A stretch of 64,000 nucleotides of DNA from the NCBI RefSeq assembly GCF_002155265.1, contig NZ_CP021251.1, positions 2,108,001 through 2,172,000 of the forward strand, written 5' to 3'. The DNA is from Corynebacterium pseudotuberculosis. Its GTDB lineage: Bacteria > Actinomycetota > Actinomycetes > Mycobacteriales > Mycobacteriaceae. Positions 55,503 through 64,000 of the stretch are shown one piece after another (the stretch's first letter is position 1; every line of letters begins with the position of its first letter). The translations under genes and the position numbers were made by a program. A model generated the notes under the pieces. It was not told where the DNA came from. It saw only the letters and a program-made list of their open reading frames with translations, and did no database searches.

Positions 55503-57080
55503 TTAATGCGCAAAGTGGCGAGCACCCGTCAAGTACATTGTCACTCCGGCTTTCTCTGCCGCCTGGATAACCTCAGCATCGCGGATAGAACCGCCAGGCT
55601 GCACTACTGCTTTTACACCGGCATGAGCAAGAACTTCAAAACCATCCGCGAAGGGGAAGAAAGCATCCGATGCGGCAACGGCCCCCTTAGCACGCTGCTG
55701 TTCCCCGGCTAGGCTATTAGCGCGCTCGACCGCTAGTTTAGCTGCGTCGACACGGTTAACCTGTCCCATGCCCACGCCAACGGTCGCCCCATCCTGAGCC
55801 AAAAGGATAGCGTTCGATTTGACCGCACGCACGGTACGCCACGCAAATTCCAGATCCGCAAGTAGCTCAGGAGTAGCAGCCTCACCTGCAACAAGCGTCC
55901 AATTTTCTGGGGCATCGCCTTCAGCATCTACGAGGTCCCGACGTTGAACTAGCAAGCCGCCGGAGATCTGACGCTGTTCTTTCTGGTCCCGTACTGGTGC
56001 TGGTGCGACCAGGATCCGAATGTTCTTCTTCTGAGAAAGAAGCTCCACAGCACCTTCTTCATATGAAGGGGCAATAATAACCTCAGTGAAGATTTCTGAG
56101 ACCTGCTGCGCCATTTCCACGGAGACTTCGCGGTTGGAAGCAATAACGCCGCCAAAGGCAGATACCGGATCACAAGCATGGGCTAGGCGATGAGCTTCTG
56201 CAATAGATGCATCCGATACTGCAATTCCACAGGGATTAGCGTGCTTGATAATCGCAACACAGGGACGCTCATGATCCCATGCAGCACGCCATGCAGCATC
56301 CGAGTCGGTGTAATTGTTGTAGCTCATCTCTTTGCCGTGCAGTTGTTCTGCCTGAGCCAGACCTGCAGGAGCATTCGGGTCCACGTAGAGGGCCGCCGAC
56401 TGATGAGGATTCTCTCCGTATCGTAAAACGCTAGTCCGAGCGTAAGAAGCACCAATCCACGGCGCGTACTCCTCCGCGTCGCCCGCAATTTGCTCCCCCA
56501 TCCACGTGGCAACCGCAACGTCATATGAAGCCGTGTGGCGGAATGCGTCAACAGCCAGCTCCGTGCGCTCCGCGCGAGTAAAGCCACCAGCCTGAATGGC
56601 TTCGGCTACCGCTGTGTAACGCTCAGGGGAGACGACAACGGCAACAGATGGATGGTTTTTGGCCGCTGCTCGCACCATGGAGGGGCCTCCGATATCGATC
56701 TGCTCCACGCAAGCATCAAAATCAGCGCCAGAAGCTACCGTCTGGGTAAACGGATATAGGTTCACTACCACCAATTGAAATAGAGAAACGCCCAGTTCAT
56801 CGAGCTGGGCGAGATGGTCTGCTTTACGGGTATCTGCCAAGATACCTGCATGAACTTTAGGGTGGAGAGTCTTAACGCGTCCCTCTAGGCACTCAGGAAA
56901 ACCGGTGAGGGCTTCCACAGGTGTGACGGGGATTCCCTGCTTCGCGATTGTGGCCGCGGTCGATCCTGTAGACACGATCTCTACGCCGGCTTGATTAAGC
57001 GCATGGGCGAGTTCTTCGAGTCCAGTCTTATCATAAACACTTATCAAAGCACGTTTGATCTGCTTGCGGTCATCACTCAT
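55503..57080 (-). CDS. purH: Bifunctional AICAR transformylase / IMP cyclohydrolase
   Basis: Performs the last two steps of IMP synthesis. 525 residues: N-terminal IMP cyclohydrolase domain ([28 protein letters not shown] with the transformylase Lys-His pair) and C-terminal transformylase ([19 protein letters not shown]). The PurN stop and the PurH start overlap by eight bases; the two genes form an operon. Confidence 0.96.
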   Translation of the reverse strand: MSDDRKQIKRALISVYDKTGLEELAHALNQAGVEIVSTGSTAATIAKQGIPVTPVEALTGFPECLEGRVKTLHPKVHAGILADTRKADHLAQLDELGVSLFQLVVVNLYPFTQTVASGADFDACVEQIDIGGPSMVRAAAKNHPSVAVVVSPERYTAVAEAIQAGGFTRAERTELAVDAFRHTASYDVAVATWMGEQIAGDAEEYAPWIGASYARTSVLRYGENPHQSAALYVDPNAPAGLAQAEQLHGKEMSYNNYTDSDAAWRAAWDHERPCVAIIKHANPCGIAVSDASIAEAHRLAHACDPVSAFGGVIASNREVSVEMAQQVSEIFTEVIIAPSYEEGAVELLSQKKNIRILVAPAPVRDQKEQRQISGGLLVQRRDLVDAEGDAPENWTLVAGEAATPELLADLEFAWRTVRAVKSNAILLAQDGATVGVGMGQVNRVDAAKLAVERANSLAGEQQRAKGAVAASDAFFPFADGFEVLAHAGVKAVVQPGGSIRDAEVIQAAEKAGVTMYLTGARHFAH

Positions 57081-57699
57081 ATGTGAAGAAAACCTCTTCT
57101 GATTTTTTCTCCGTTGTGGCGGAGTTCAACACGGACACAATGAGTTTACGCTCCACATGCTTAATTCTTTCATGCAGGTGGGCTTCACTCTCCCCCGGCT
57201 CTATAGATACGGGGACCTGAGCAATAATCTTTCCAGTATCCACGCCTTCATCAATAAAATGCACGGTAGAACCGGTTACTTTCACACCATAAGCCAGCGC
57301 ATCGCGCACTGCATGGGCGCCTGGAAAAGCCGGCAGCAACGCTGGATGAGTGTTAATGATCCGACCCGGAAATTTCTCCAAAAAAGTTTTCCCCAAAATA
57401 CGCATGAACCCGGCAGAAACGACAATAGCCGGAGCATGCTTTTCGACGGCCACCGCAAGCGCCTTGTTCCATTTTTCACGGTCGTCCCCGGAAGCATAGG
57501 AAACTACTTCAGCAGGTATCCCCGCGGTCTCCGCGCGAGTAATCGCAGGGCATGATACGTCTGCCACGACCCCTACGACCTTATAGGCCCCCTGGTGGTC
57601 AATGATCGCTTGCAATAGCGTCCCAGAGCCAGAGGCCATAACAACTATCGGCAAAGCAGCTGACTCATGGTCAGTTTTTAAATGAATTTCATCAGTCAC
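57073..57699 (-). CDS. purN: Phosphoribosylglycinamide formyltransferase (folate-dependent)
   Basis: Adds formyl from 10-formyl-THF to GAR. 208 residues. [16 protein letters not shown], catalytic [14 protein letters not shown] (Asn, His) and the Asp in [16 protein letters not shown]. Overlaps purH by eight bases. The PerM-like gene lies upstream by 47 bases on the same strand. Confidence 0.94.
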   Translation of the reverse strand: MTDEIHLKTDHESAALPIVVMASGSGTLLQAIIDHQGAYKVVGVVADVSCPAITRAETAGIPAEVVSYASGDDREKWNKALAVAVEKHAPAIVVSAGFMRILGKTFLEKFPGRIINTHPALLPAFPGAHAVRDALAYGVKVTGSTVHFIDEGVDTGKIIAQVPVSIEPGESEAHLHERIKHVERKLIVSVLNSATTEKKSEEVFFTYE

Positions 57700-57746
57700 T
57701 GAAACAATGTTAGCTGGAAATAGCCACCACAGAAGCCACCAAAGTT

Positions 57747-59462
57747 TTAGGCTTCCCCTTTTTCTTCTTTTTCCGGCGCATCTTCAGTTTCAGTGCTTTC
57801 CTCATCCTCCGGTTCTCCAGCCTCCTCAGGCATGTTGTGCCCCTGAAGGCCAGCACTTTCCGCGCCCTGATCATTGTCCTGATCATTTCCGGCCGTTATC
57901 TCCCCGCTCTCAGGCAGGTTTTCCTGGGACTCATTTAGATCTATCGCCGCATCACGAATCTCGGCCTCCTCCAAGATTTCAGCCGAATCAAGACCATTCG
58001 CAGTGATCTCATAAGGCTCATCTGATTCCGCCTCCGGAGAGTCTTCCTCCTGATCATTTTCCGTCTCTAGAAGTTCTCCATCAGGTTCTTCGTCCGATTC
58101 TTCGCCTTCTCCGGCATCCTCGACTTCATCCTTTTGGCCAGGAATGCTAGTAGCTGCCACAGGAGTTACAAAAGCCGGATCCGCAACAGAATGCTCCCCG
58201 CCGAGAAGCTTTGTACTGTTACGCCCTTCTCTATATCGTGTCAGGGCCACTACCGCCACAGACACTACGCCAATCACCAGCATGACCATCAGCGGGGTCA
58301 GCCACATAAGCGGCCCCACATAGCCGTAAACGCCTAAGCTTCCACCAGCAAAAAATGAGAGAAGTAGAGTTCCTAGGCCCGCAGCAACCGTTATTACTGC
58401 TGCGCTCAAGAAATCGCTGACGCGCTTCCTTAGTGCCAGGGAAACCGCCACAACTGGCAGGATCAAAACTACCAGGACGGAGGGAACCATCGATGTTGGC
58501 AAAGCAGCAAATACTGGCACAGGCGGAGTAGGCACAAGGGTCGCTGCAAAGAGAGATACAGAGCCCTGCCCTAGCTCCAGCGAAGAACCAACGATAACAG
58601 CCAAAGAAGCAACAACGGCATTAGGCAGATATATCAGGGAAATAAGCATTACCCCTGCAACGCCTGCTGAAGAATACCCCTGAAGCGATTCTGCGAAAGC
58701 TCGATAATGCACGGCCAGCGAAATAAGGAAGACAATAAACGCAGCTAAAAGCAGGTAACCCACAGCACGCACTGCCAATAGCACCGAATCAACAACCCAT
58801 GAGGGCACTCCGTAACGACGTGCCAGTGCCCGCCAGAGTCGCGTTCCCATACCAATCATGAATGCACAGGCGTGCAATAGGACAACCACCCCTACGGCTG
58901 CAAAAACGTTGGGAGAAGCCACATCAAACACCGAGGAGGCATCCCACAACATGGCACAAGCCATGACGGCAATAAGAGCAGGAACCCCCAAGGTGCCACA
59001 CAGAAGAATTAATAGATCATGCAGACTGATCCGGTCTTTAACAGTCTTATAAACGCGTCGAGAGACCAGCGCTACCACTCCGATAGCTGGAAGCATAGGA
59101 AGCAAAGCTAAGGAAATTCCTCGCCCAGACACCGGAGCTAGATTAAGGGCCAGCCATGTCTCGGCTACCGTAGCTGGCATCGCTGCCATAGGAGCAGAAG
59201 TTGCTATGAGCACGATCAAAGAAAAAATAATGATCGCAATAAGCACTATCGCATTGGAAATAAGCACAGTCGGCAGTAACGAGCGAAGCCTCGCAATAAA
59301 TGTCGTTCTCTCCGGCACAGCCTCCGGAGCACCGTCCGGGACTTTACGCTGAGTTCCACGCGATACCTGACCCCCGCGCTCGTCTCCTCTGTTACCTATA
59401 GAGACAGGGCGCGAACGGGGCCGCCGCGATGGCCCCGCGTTAGGACTTGTCTTCTTACTCAT
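57747..59462 (-). CDS. PerM-like polytopic membrane protein (DUF6350)
   Basis: 571 residues from ATG 59462 (the frame is open to 59513). Basic Pro/Arg-rich N-terminus (RRPRSRPVSIGNRG), about ten spans, and a very acidic C-terminal tail of about 150 residues made of Glu, Asp, Gly and Asn. Position before purN matches mycobacterial Rv0955 (PerM), which is needed for persistence and stabilises the divisome. The sequence homology is judged by layout and context, not by alignment. A role in division here is inference. Confidence 0.72.
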   Translation of the reverse strand: MSKKTSPNAGPSRRPRSRPVSIGNRGDERGGQVSRGTQRKVPDGAPEAVPERTTFIARLRSLLPTVLISNAIVLIAIIIFSLIVLIATSAPMAAMPATVAETWLALNLAPVSGRGISLALLPMLPAIGVVALVSRRVYKTVKDRISLHDLLILLCGTLGVPALIAVMACAMLWDASSVFDVASPNVFAAVGVVVLLHACAFMIGMGTRLWRALARRYGVPSWVVDSVLLAVRAVGYLLLAAFIVFLISLAVHYRAFAESLQGYSSAGVAGVMLISLIYLPNAVVASLAVIVGSSLELGQGSVSLFAATLVPTPPVPVFAALPTSMVPSVLVVLILPVVAVSLALRKRVSDFLSAAVITVAAGLGTLLLSFFAGGSLGVYGYVGPLMWLTPLMVMLVIGVVSVAVVALTRYREGRNSTKLLGGEHSVADPAFVTPVAATSIPGQKDEVEDAGEGEESDEEPDGELLETENDQEEDSPEAESDEPYEITANGLDSAEILEEAEIRDAAIDLNESQENLPESGEITAGNDQDNDQGAESAGLQGHNMPEEAGEPEDEESTETEDAPEKEEKGEA

Positions 59463-59742
59463 TCCATTAACTGTGCCACGTAACATCCGACTTTTGGTCT
59501 CGGCACGGCGCAATATTCCTCATCATCTCTTGTTAATTAGTGTTACTTAAGTCAATTGACGAGGCGCCTCAACAACCCCTTTTATATAATTTATCGCTAA
59601 TATAAGCCAATCAGCTTGCTCGTACCGTTATAAACCGCTATCGTTACCCCTCGGAACATAACAAGTTGATCACAAAAGCGTTACCAGAGTAACGATCCAG
59701 CGGGATGAACTTCAGAAACATAGTCAAAGGGAGTTAAGCCTC
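59463..59742 (+). promoter_or_regulatory. Control region of the M23 peptidase gene with CGTTAC-CAGA-GTAACG palindrome
   Basis: 280 bases, no gene. The palindrome at 59679-59694 has perfect 6-bp arms around a 4-base centre, 49 bases before the ATG. GTTACC also occurs at about 59643-59648. The half-site resembles GTAAC units upstream of rpf2 and betP. Weak GGGAG ribosome site before ATG 59743. Confidence 0.45.
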
Positions 59743-60456
59743 ATGCAGCAGACACAGCATGTTGTCAGTGGCAAGCATCGTAAGCAAACTTCTCAGGCAA
59801 AAGGTCGAGTTGCTTTCGTCGCATTGGCCACCGGTGCTGTTTCTACCGCCGGCGCTACGGGTGCAGCATTAGCTCACACCAACTCCCATAATGACACCGC
59901 CGATTTCAAGCTCACCGCAGATACGTCTGCAAAGCTCGGCGATTCCGCGCCTCAAATTCTAGCGATCCAAGAGTTCAAGCCAAACACAAATCTCTCCGAT
60001 CAGCTAACAAAAGCTATCAACTACAACGAAGAGCGCGCGCTTGCAGATAAAGAGGCGCGCAAGCCTAAAATTGTCGTTCATACCCCTGCTATGGGAACGC
60101 TCACGTCTCCTTACGGCATGCGCTGGGGAACTCTCCACGCGGGCATCGATATTGCTAATGCAATGCACACCCCAATCTACTCAATCATGGACGGTGTGGT
60201 CATCGATGCAGGTCCAGCCTCCGGCTATGGGCAGTGGGTTCGAGTGCGTCATACCGACGGCACAGTCACCGTTTACGGTCACGTAGAGACTATTAACGTT
60301 GTCACTGGCCAGGCTGTCGCAGCCGGCGATCAGATCGCAGGTATGGGCAACCGTGGATTCTCCACTGGCGTGCATCTTCATTTTGAAGTTCACCCCGGCG
60401 GCGGCGCTGCTGTCGATCCAGTCCCCTGGCTCAGCGAAAAAGGCATAAGCGTATAA
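59743..60456 (+). CDS. Secreted M23-family peptidoglycan endopeptidase
   Basis: 237 residues. N-terminal signal (VAFVALATGAVSTAGATGAA, cleavage near AHT), linker, and a C-terminal M23 (LytM) domain: SPYGMRWGTLHAGIDIAN with zinc His/Asp ligands, GYGQWVRVRHTDGTVTVYGH, and HLHFEVHPGG with the H-x-H pair. All zinc ligands are present, so it should be an active hydrolase rather than an inactive activator. Same place as mycobacterial Rv0950c, convergent with the uvrD helicase. Confidence 0.92.
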   Translation: MQQTQHVVSGKHRKQTSQAKGRVAFVALATGAVSTAGATGAALAHTNSHNDTADFKLTADTSAKLGDSAPQILAIQEFKPNTNLSDQLTKAINYNEERALADKEARKPKIVVHTPAMGTLTSPYGMRWGTLHAGIDIANAMHTPIYSIMDGVVIDAGPASGYGQWVRVRHTDGTVTVYGHVETINVVTGQAVAAGDQIAGMGNRGFSTGVHLHFEVHPGGGAAVDPVPWLSEKGISV

Positions 60457-60460
60457 ACAA

Positions 60461-60492
60461 ACCGGATAGCTCCCCCTATCCGGTTTTATTTT
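60461..60492 (+). terminator. Terminator of the M23 peptidase gene
   Basis: Perfect stem ACCGGATAG (60461-60469) / CTATCCGGT (60476-60484), then TTTATTTTT, on the plus strand. Confidence 0.88.
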
Positions 60493-60505
60493 TCTGAGAA
60501 CACCC

Positions 60506-60541
60506 AACCCCAGCCCTTGGCACCCAAGCGCTGGGGTTTTC
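60506..60541. terminator. Second hairpin between the M23 and uvrD genes
   Basis: AACCCCAGC (60506-60514) / GCTGGGGTT (60530-60538) with a TTGG/CCAA inner stem; TTTTC follows on the plus strand. It lies just after the uvrD stop on the minus strand and can end that gene too. Confidence 0.65.
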
Positions 60542-60546
60542 TAGAT

Positions 60547-63087
60547 CTAAAGCTTTTCCATTGGAACTGGGCCGATCAGCATAAGCCGTACTGTTCCAGA
60601 GGAACCAAAATCAATAGTTACGGAATCCGCCGGACTGCCTTTGTCCACCTTGGTCACGGTACCAAGGCCATATTTATCATGATTAACCCGATCTCCGACT
60701 ACCAAAGAAAGATCGCTGTTCTTTGCATAGCTTGGCATCGTTTTCTTGGGTTTCGGGCTGGCACCATAACGCGGTGATCCCCACGAATCGCCGCGCGCGG
60801 AGCTAAAGCCTGTGTTTCTGCCCCAGGAAGGCTGCCCCCACGCATCGAAAGAACTTTCTGGTTCCTCTCGCCGCCAATCAAGAAGCTCTTGAGGAATCTC
60901 TGTAAGAAACCTTGATGCCGGGTTAGTTACGGGATTTCCCCAGGAGGACCTCAACATAGCTCGGGTTATATAGAGGGCCTTGCGCGCGCGCGTTATTCCC
61001 ACATACGCAAGCCGTCGTTCCTCCGCAAGTTCTTTGGGGTCTCCCAGCGCGCGCAGGTGAGGAAATTGTCCGTCTTCCCACCCCATTAGGAAGACAACCG
61101 GGAACTCTAGTCCTTTGGCTGTATGCAAAGTCATAAGAGTGACCAAGCCCTGCTCATTATCAGGGATTTGGTCGGCATCAGCGACAAGGGAGACCCTCTC
61201 CAGAAAAGCCTGCAAACTACCCGGTTCTGGTTCTCCCACAGCAGCTAAATCATCGAGTTCGCTGCCGTCCATCTTGGCATACGCCACCTGGTTGGCCGCC
61301 TCTGAGGAAAACTCTCGGGCAACCGAGACAAGCTCGTTAAGGTTGTCTAATCGTGCACCATCTTGTGGATCGTTACTCTTTTCCAGCTCTGCCTTATATC
61401 CCGTGATATCAAGTATTTGAGCAATAACATTGCCAATATCTGGCATACCGGTGATCTCGTTGACGGATTCGGCTGCGCTATCCCTCAGCCCAGACATCAT
61501 GTTCACAAAGCCCGAAATCGCGTTGCGTCCGCGCGCCCCTAGAAGACTCACCTGCCCCTCGGAGGCGTCGATAAGCGCTTGTTGGAGACTCACTCCTTGG
61601 TTCTCTGAATGTAGGGTGAGAAACGCTACGGCTTTATCGCCGATCCCCCGGCGCGGCGTGTTAATAATCCTACGGAGAGAAACCGTATCTTCGGGGTTAT
61701 CCAGTAAACGTAGATAAGCAATAACGTCCCGGATCTCTTTGCGCTCATAGAATCGGGTTCCTCCCACGACCTTATAGGGAATACCAGAACGCATGAACAC
61801 GTCTTCCACGGCACGCGATGAGTTATTTGTGCGATACATAATGGCCATATCGCTGTAATCAATGCCTTTATCTGCGAGCGCATCTATTTCTTGGGCAATA
61901 AAACGGGCCTCATCATGCTCATTATCTGCGACATACCCTGTGATTGGATCCCCGCTACCTAGCGCCGTCCACAATTTCTTTTTTCGTCGGTTCTCGTTTT
62001 GGGAGATCACCGAGTTAGCCGCGTTAAGGATCGTTTGTGTCGACCGGTAGTTCTGCTCCAAGAGAACGGTCGTGGCGTTGGGATAGTCCCTCTCAAATTC
62101 CTCAATGTTGCGTATAGTTGCGCCCCGGAAGGCATAAATGGACTGATCTGAATCTCCGACAACGCATAATTCACTAGCGGTTTCCCCAGTCCCTACCAGT
62201 TCATGAATAAGGACATATTGTGCGTGGTTGGTGTCCTGGTATTCGTCGATAAGCACATGGCGGAATCTGCGCCTGTAATATTCGGTTACTTGGGGGTGCT
62301 CTTTGAATATACGTACTGTCTCTCCGATGAGGTCATCAAAATCGACCGCGTTAGCTTGTCTTAAGCGTCGCTGATACTCAACGTATACGGCAGCTACCGT
62401 CGTCTCATACGGATTCTTAGTACTTTCGGCTTCTGCGACTGCCGTGGCGGGAGAAATCAACTCATTTTTGAGGTTAGAGATTCCCGCCCCCAATAAGCGC
62501 GGCGTGAACTTTTTGATGTCTAAGTTCATATCTTTAGAGATCATCGCGAGTAATCGCTTTGAATCATCTGAGTCATAGATGGTGAAATTGCTGTTTAATC
62601 CAGCAACCAGCTGAGCCTGTTCTCGCAAGATGCGTACGCACGTGGAGTGGAAGGTAGACACCCACATTCTGCTGGCGATCGGCCCCACGAGATGAGCCAC
62701 GCGCTCTCGCATTTCAGCCGCAGCCTTATTGGTAAATGTGATAGCTAAAATCTGTCCTGGCTGCACGCCTCGTATGCGCATGAGGTAGGCGATACGGCGC
62801 GTAAGTACTGCTGTCTTGCCTGAACCTGCGCCGGCCACAATAAGTAACGGGGAGCCACTGTGTTCTACTGCTTGCTGTTGTTGCGGATTAAGCCCCTGGA
62901 CCAAGTCATCAGCCGGTGCAGACGTGCTAGCAGGCTGCTGATCCTTTGCTGTAGTCCAGGTCCTGTGCTCTTCTTGTCTGTAGGTATGAGAGCTAAACGG
63001 AGATGGTTCAGCTGGCGTCTTTTTGGCGGTAGCCCAATCGCCAAAGTCAAAACCTTGTTGGGTTGGAAAATCGTCAGAGTTATTCAT
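60547..63087 (-). CDS. pcrA: ATP-dependent 3'-5' DNA helicase UvrD1/PcrA
   Basis: Unwinds DNA in repair and plasmid/fork processing. 846 residues from ATG 63087. A disordered N-terminal extension of about 65 residues, then helicase motifs: Q region, I GAGSGKT, Ia TFTNKAAAEMRERV, II VLIDEYQDT, III VGDSDQSIYAFRGA, IV, V LHTAKGLEF, VI TRARKALYI. C-terminal Tudor-like SHxxfG segment GDRVNHDKYGLGTVTKVD for RNA polymerase contact. Convergent with the M23 gene, divergent from chorismate mutase. Confidence 0.95.
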   Translation of the reverse strand: MNNSDDFPTQQGFDFGDWATAKKTPAEPSPFSSHTYRQEEHRTWTTAKDQQPASTSAPADDLVQGLNPQQQQAVEHSGSPLLIVAGAGSGKTAVLTRRIAYLMRIRGVQPGQILAITFTNKAAAEMRERVAHLVGPIASRMWVSTFHSTCVRILREQAQLVAGLNSNFTIYDSDDSKRLLAMISKDMNLDIKKFTPRLLGAGISNLKNELISPATAVAEAESTKNPYETTVAAVYVEYQRRLRQANAVDFDDLIGETVRIFKEHPQVTEYYRRRFRHVLIDEYQDTNHAQYVLIHELVGTGETASELCVVGDSDQSIYAFRGATIRNIEEFERDYPNATTVLLEQNYRSTQTILNAANSVISQNENRRKKKLWTALGSGDPITGYVADNEHDEARFIAQEIDALADKGIDYSDMAIMYRTNNSSRAVEDVFMRSGIPYKVVGGTRFYERKEIRDVIAYLRLLDNPEDTVSLRRIINTPRRGIGDKAVAFLTLHSENQGVSLQQALIDASEGQVSLLGARGRNAISGFVNMMSGLRDSAAESVNEITGMPDIGNVIAQILDITGYKAELEKSNDPQDGARLDNLNELVSVAREFSSEAANQVAYAKMDGSELDDLAAVGEPEPGSLQAFLERVSLVADADQIPDNEQGLVTLMTLHTAKGLEFPVVFLMGWEDGQFPHLRALGDPKELAEERRLAYVGITRARKALYITRAMLRSSWGNPVTNPASRFLTEIPQELLDWRREEPESSFDAWGQPSWGRNTGFSSARGDSWGSPRYGASPKPKKTMPSYAKNSDLSLVVGDRVNHDKYGLGTVTKVDKGSPADSVTIDFGSSGTVRLMLIGPVPMEKL

Positions 63088-63214
63088 CGCTATCAAACCT
63101 ACAACGTTGCCGTGACATCGCCACTGCTATGACTAGTCTGAGGATTGAGAGCAGAGGAAAAGACCTTTTCTTGTTTTCCTATAGTTTTCTATCCCCCAGT
63201 ACACGCATTCATGG

Positions 63215-63220
63215 CACAAT
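63215..63220 (+). promoter_or_regulatory. Possible -10 box for leaderless chorismate mutase
   Basis: CACAAT six bases before ATG 63227, no ribosome site in between; the match is modest. Confidence 0.25.
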
Positions 63221-63226
63221 ATCTCC

Positions 63227-63529
63227 ATGAATTCTGAGAAAAACTTTAAAGTACGAACCCCTACGGGAACCGATGATCCCCTTTCCGATGCGGAAATTCA
63301 GCAATACAGAAAGGAGATCGACCGCCTGGATAAAGAGATTCTTGCCGCAGTTAAGCGCCGTACCGAAATCTCTCGGGCCATAGGAAAAACCCGCATGGGC
63401 TCTGGTGGAACCAGACTTGTGCATACCAGAGAGGTAGCCATCATCAACCAATTCCGTGAGGAGATTGGAGAGGAAGGACCTGCTCTCGCAGCTATCTTGC
63501 TCAGGCTTGGCCGAGGCAGGCTCGGCTAG
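63227..63529 (+). CDS. Chorismate mutase, AroQ type
   Basis: Makes prephenate from chorismate for Phe and Tyr. 100 residues, three-helix AroQ fold: IDRLDKEILAAVKRRTEISR with catalytic Arg/Lys positions, IGKTRMGSGGTRLVHTREVA. Cytoplasmic, no signal peptide, so it is the housekeeping corynebacterial form, which is known to need DAHP synthase for full activity. Upstream neighbour uvrD1 is divergent, as in mycobacteria (Rv0948c). Confidence 0.93.
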   Translation: MNSEKNFKVRTPTGTDDPLSDAEIQQYRKEIDRLDKEILAAVKRRTEISRAIGKTRMGSGGTRLVHTREVAIINQFREEIGEEGPALAAILLRLGRGRLG

Positions 63530-63578
63530 GGCTAACAAGACAGTGTTCGCCGAGAGCACCTACAGAGCACCTACAAGG

Positions 63579-64000
63579 TTAAAGAGGCAAAGCAATGAGC
63601 TTTGACTCTAGGAATTCGTGGATCCCTTCAAAACCGCCTTCTCGCCCTACACCTGACTCTTTGATTCCGCCAAAGGGGGCGGAGGGGTCTGAAATCCCGC
63701 CTTTATTAACGCCCACCATGCCGGCCTCAACGCGCTCAGCGACGCTCAAGGCATGCGTTATCTGTTCGCTGAATACATATGCGGCTAATCCGAAGGGAGT
63801 GTTATTAGCCATCGCTATGGCTTCCTCATCATCCCTGAAGGTGGAGATAGCAACCACGGGACCAAATATTTCTTCATGAACAATACGAGCGTCTAGAGGT
63901 ACGTTGTCTAGTACCGTCGCCGGATAGTAAAAACCGCCCTCTGGAAGTCCTGCCGGCAGCGATTCTCCCAGAACCCGAGTAGCACCGTGAGCGAGGGCGT
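63579..64000 (-). CDS. gabD: NAD(P)-dependent aldehyde dehydrogenase, C-terminal part (succinate-semialdehyde type)
   Basis: The frame is open to the window edge, so the gene continues upstream beyond 64000. The visible 140 codons contain EEIFGPVVAIS, AMANNTPFGLAAYVF, VGVNKGGISDPSAPFGGIKE and GREGGFEGIHEF, the C-terminal signature of class I aldehyde dehydrogenases. The PFGGIKESGVGREGG segment fits succinate-semialdehyde dehydrogenase (GABA shunt) better than others; the catalytic Cys lies outside the window. Convergent with chorismate mutase. Confidence 0.88.
   Translation of the reverse strand, partial: ALAHGATRVLGESLPAGLPEGGFYYPATVLDNVPLDARIVHEEIFGPVVAISTFRDDEEAIAMANNTPFGLAAYVFSEQITHALSVAERVEAGMVGVNKGGISDPSAPFGGIKESGVGREGGFEGIHEFLESKLIALPL

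Overview
The window is an ordinary-looking stretch of core chromosome from a Corynebacterium, most likely of the C. pseudotuberculosis / C. ulcerans / C. diphtheriae group. The assignment rests on recognisable corynebacterial proteins (AmtR, GluABCD, BetP with its basic C-terminal tail, Rpf2, Pmt, GapB, two Pth paralogs) and on mycobacterial-type gene order (uvrD1 / M23 peptidase / purNH with perM; rpmF / mprAB / htrA / moaB / mscL / 5-FCL / galU / moeA-like / rimJ / membrane protein; pmt / rsmI / metG / tatD / rpf / rsmA / ispE / ABC-F; pth / rplY / prs). I see no prophage, insertion sequence, CRISPR array, rRNA or tRNA.

0-12 kb: the 3' end of prs with a strong terminator, a type I pullulanase, rplY behind a structured leader, two different peptidyl-tRNA hydrolases flanking a nitronate monooxygenase and a 59-codon Cys-rich small protein, an SDR, release factor 3, proline iminopeptidase, a small membrane protein and gapB. 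12-19 kb is the least tidy part: a cobalamin riboswitch with no intact gene behind it, a duplicated DUF6882-like protein, an enoyl-CoA hydratase-family gene, a HAD phosphatase and a small membrane-anchored protein that each carry a single-base frameshift, a PnuC transporter and PPK2.

19-32 kb (all minus strand): monooxygenase-fold protein, Uup-like ABC-F, ispE, rsmA, rpf2, tatD, metG, rsmI, a YkvI-like membrane protein with a long acidic tail, and betP. 32-42 kb: pmt, zf-HC2 protein and DoxX, then the cell-division pair GlpR-like membrane protein and Glp (a MoeA-like protein with degenerate catalytic motifs) with rimJ, galU, 5-FCL, a CpaB/SAF protein and mscL. 42-49 kb: the MprAB two-component system with HtrA/PepD and a MoaB-like protein, then two divergent ribosomal-protein groups (rpmE2-rpmF; rpmB-rpmG-rpsN-rpsR), all Cys-motif-free paralog forms.

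49-64 kb: a degenerate nucleotidyltransferase-type protein and the nitrogen regulator amtR, a CitE-like lyase, the glutamate importer gluABCD with a GlxR-type site upstream, purH-purN, a PerM-like membrane protein, a secreted M23 peptidase, UvrD1/PcrA helicase, an AroQ chorismate mutase and the C-terminal part of an aldehyde dehydrogenase. No wholly new multi-gene system stands out. The best leads are the orphan B12 riboswitch, the rplY leader, regulatory repeats shared by rpf2 and betP, and the 59-codon Cys-rich gene.
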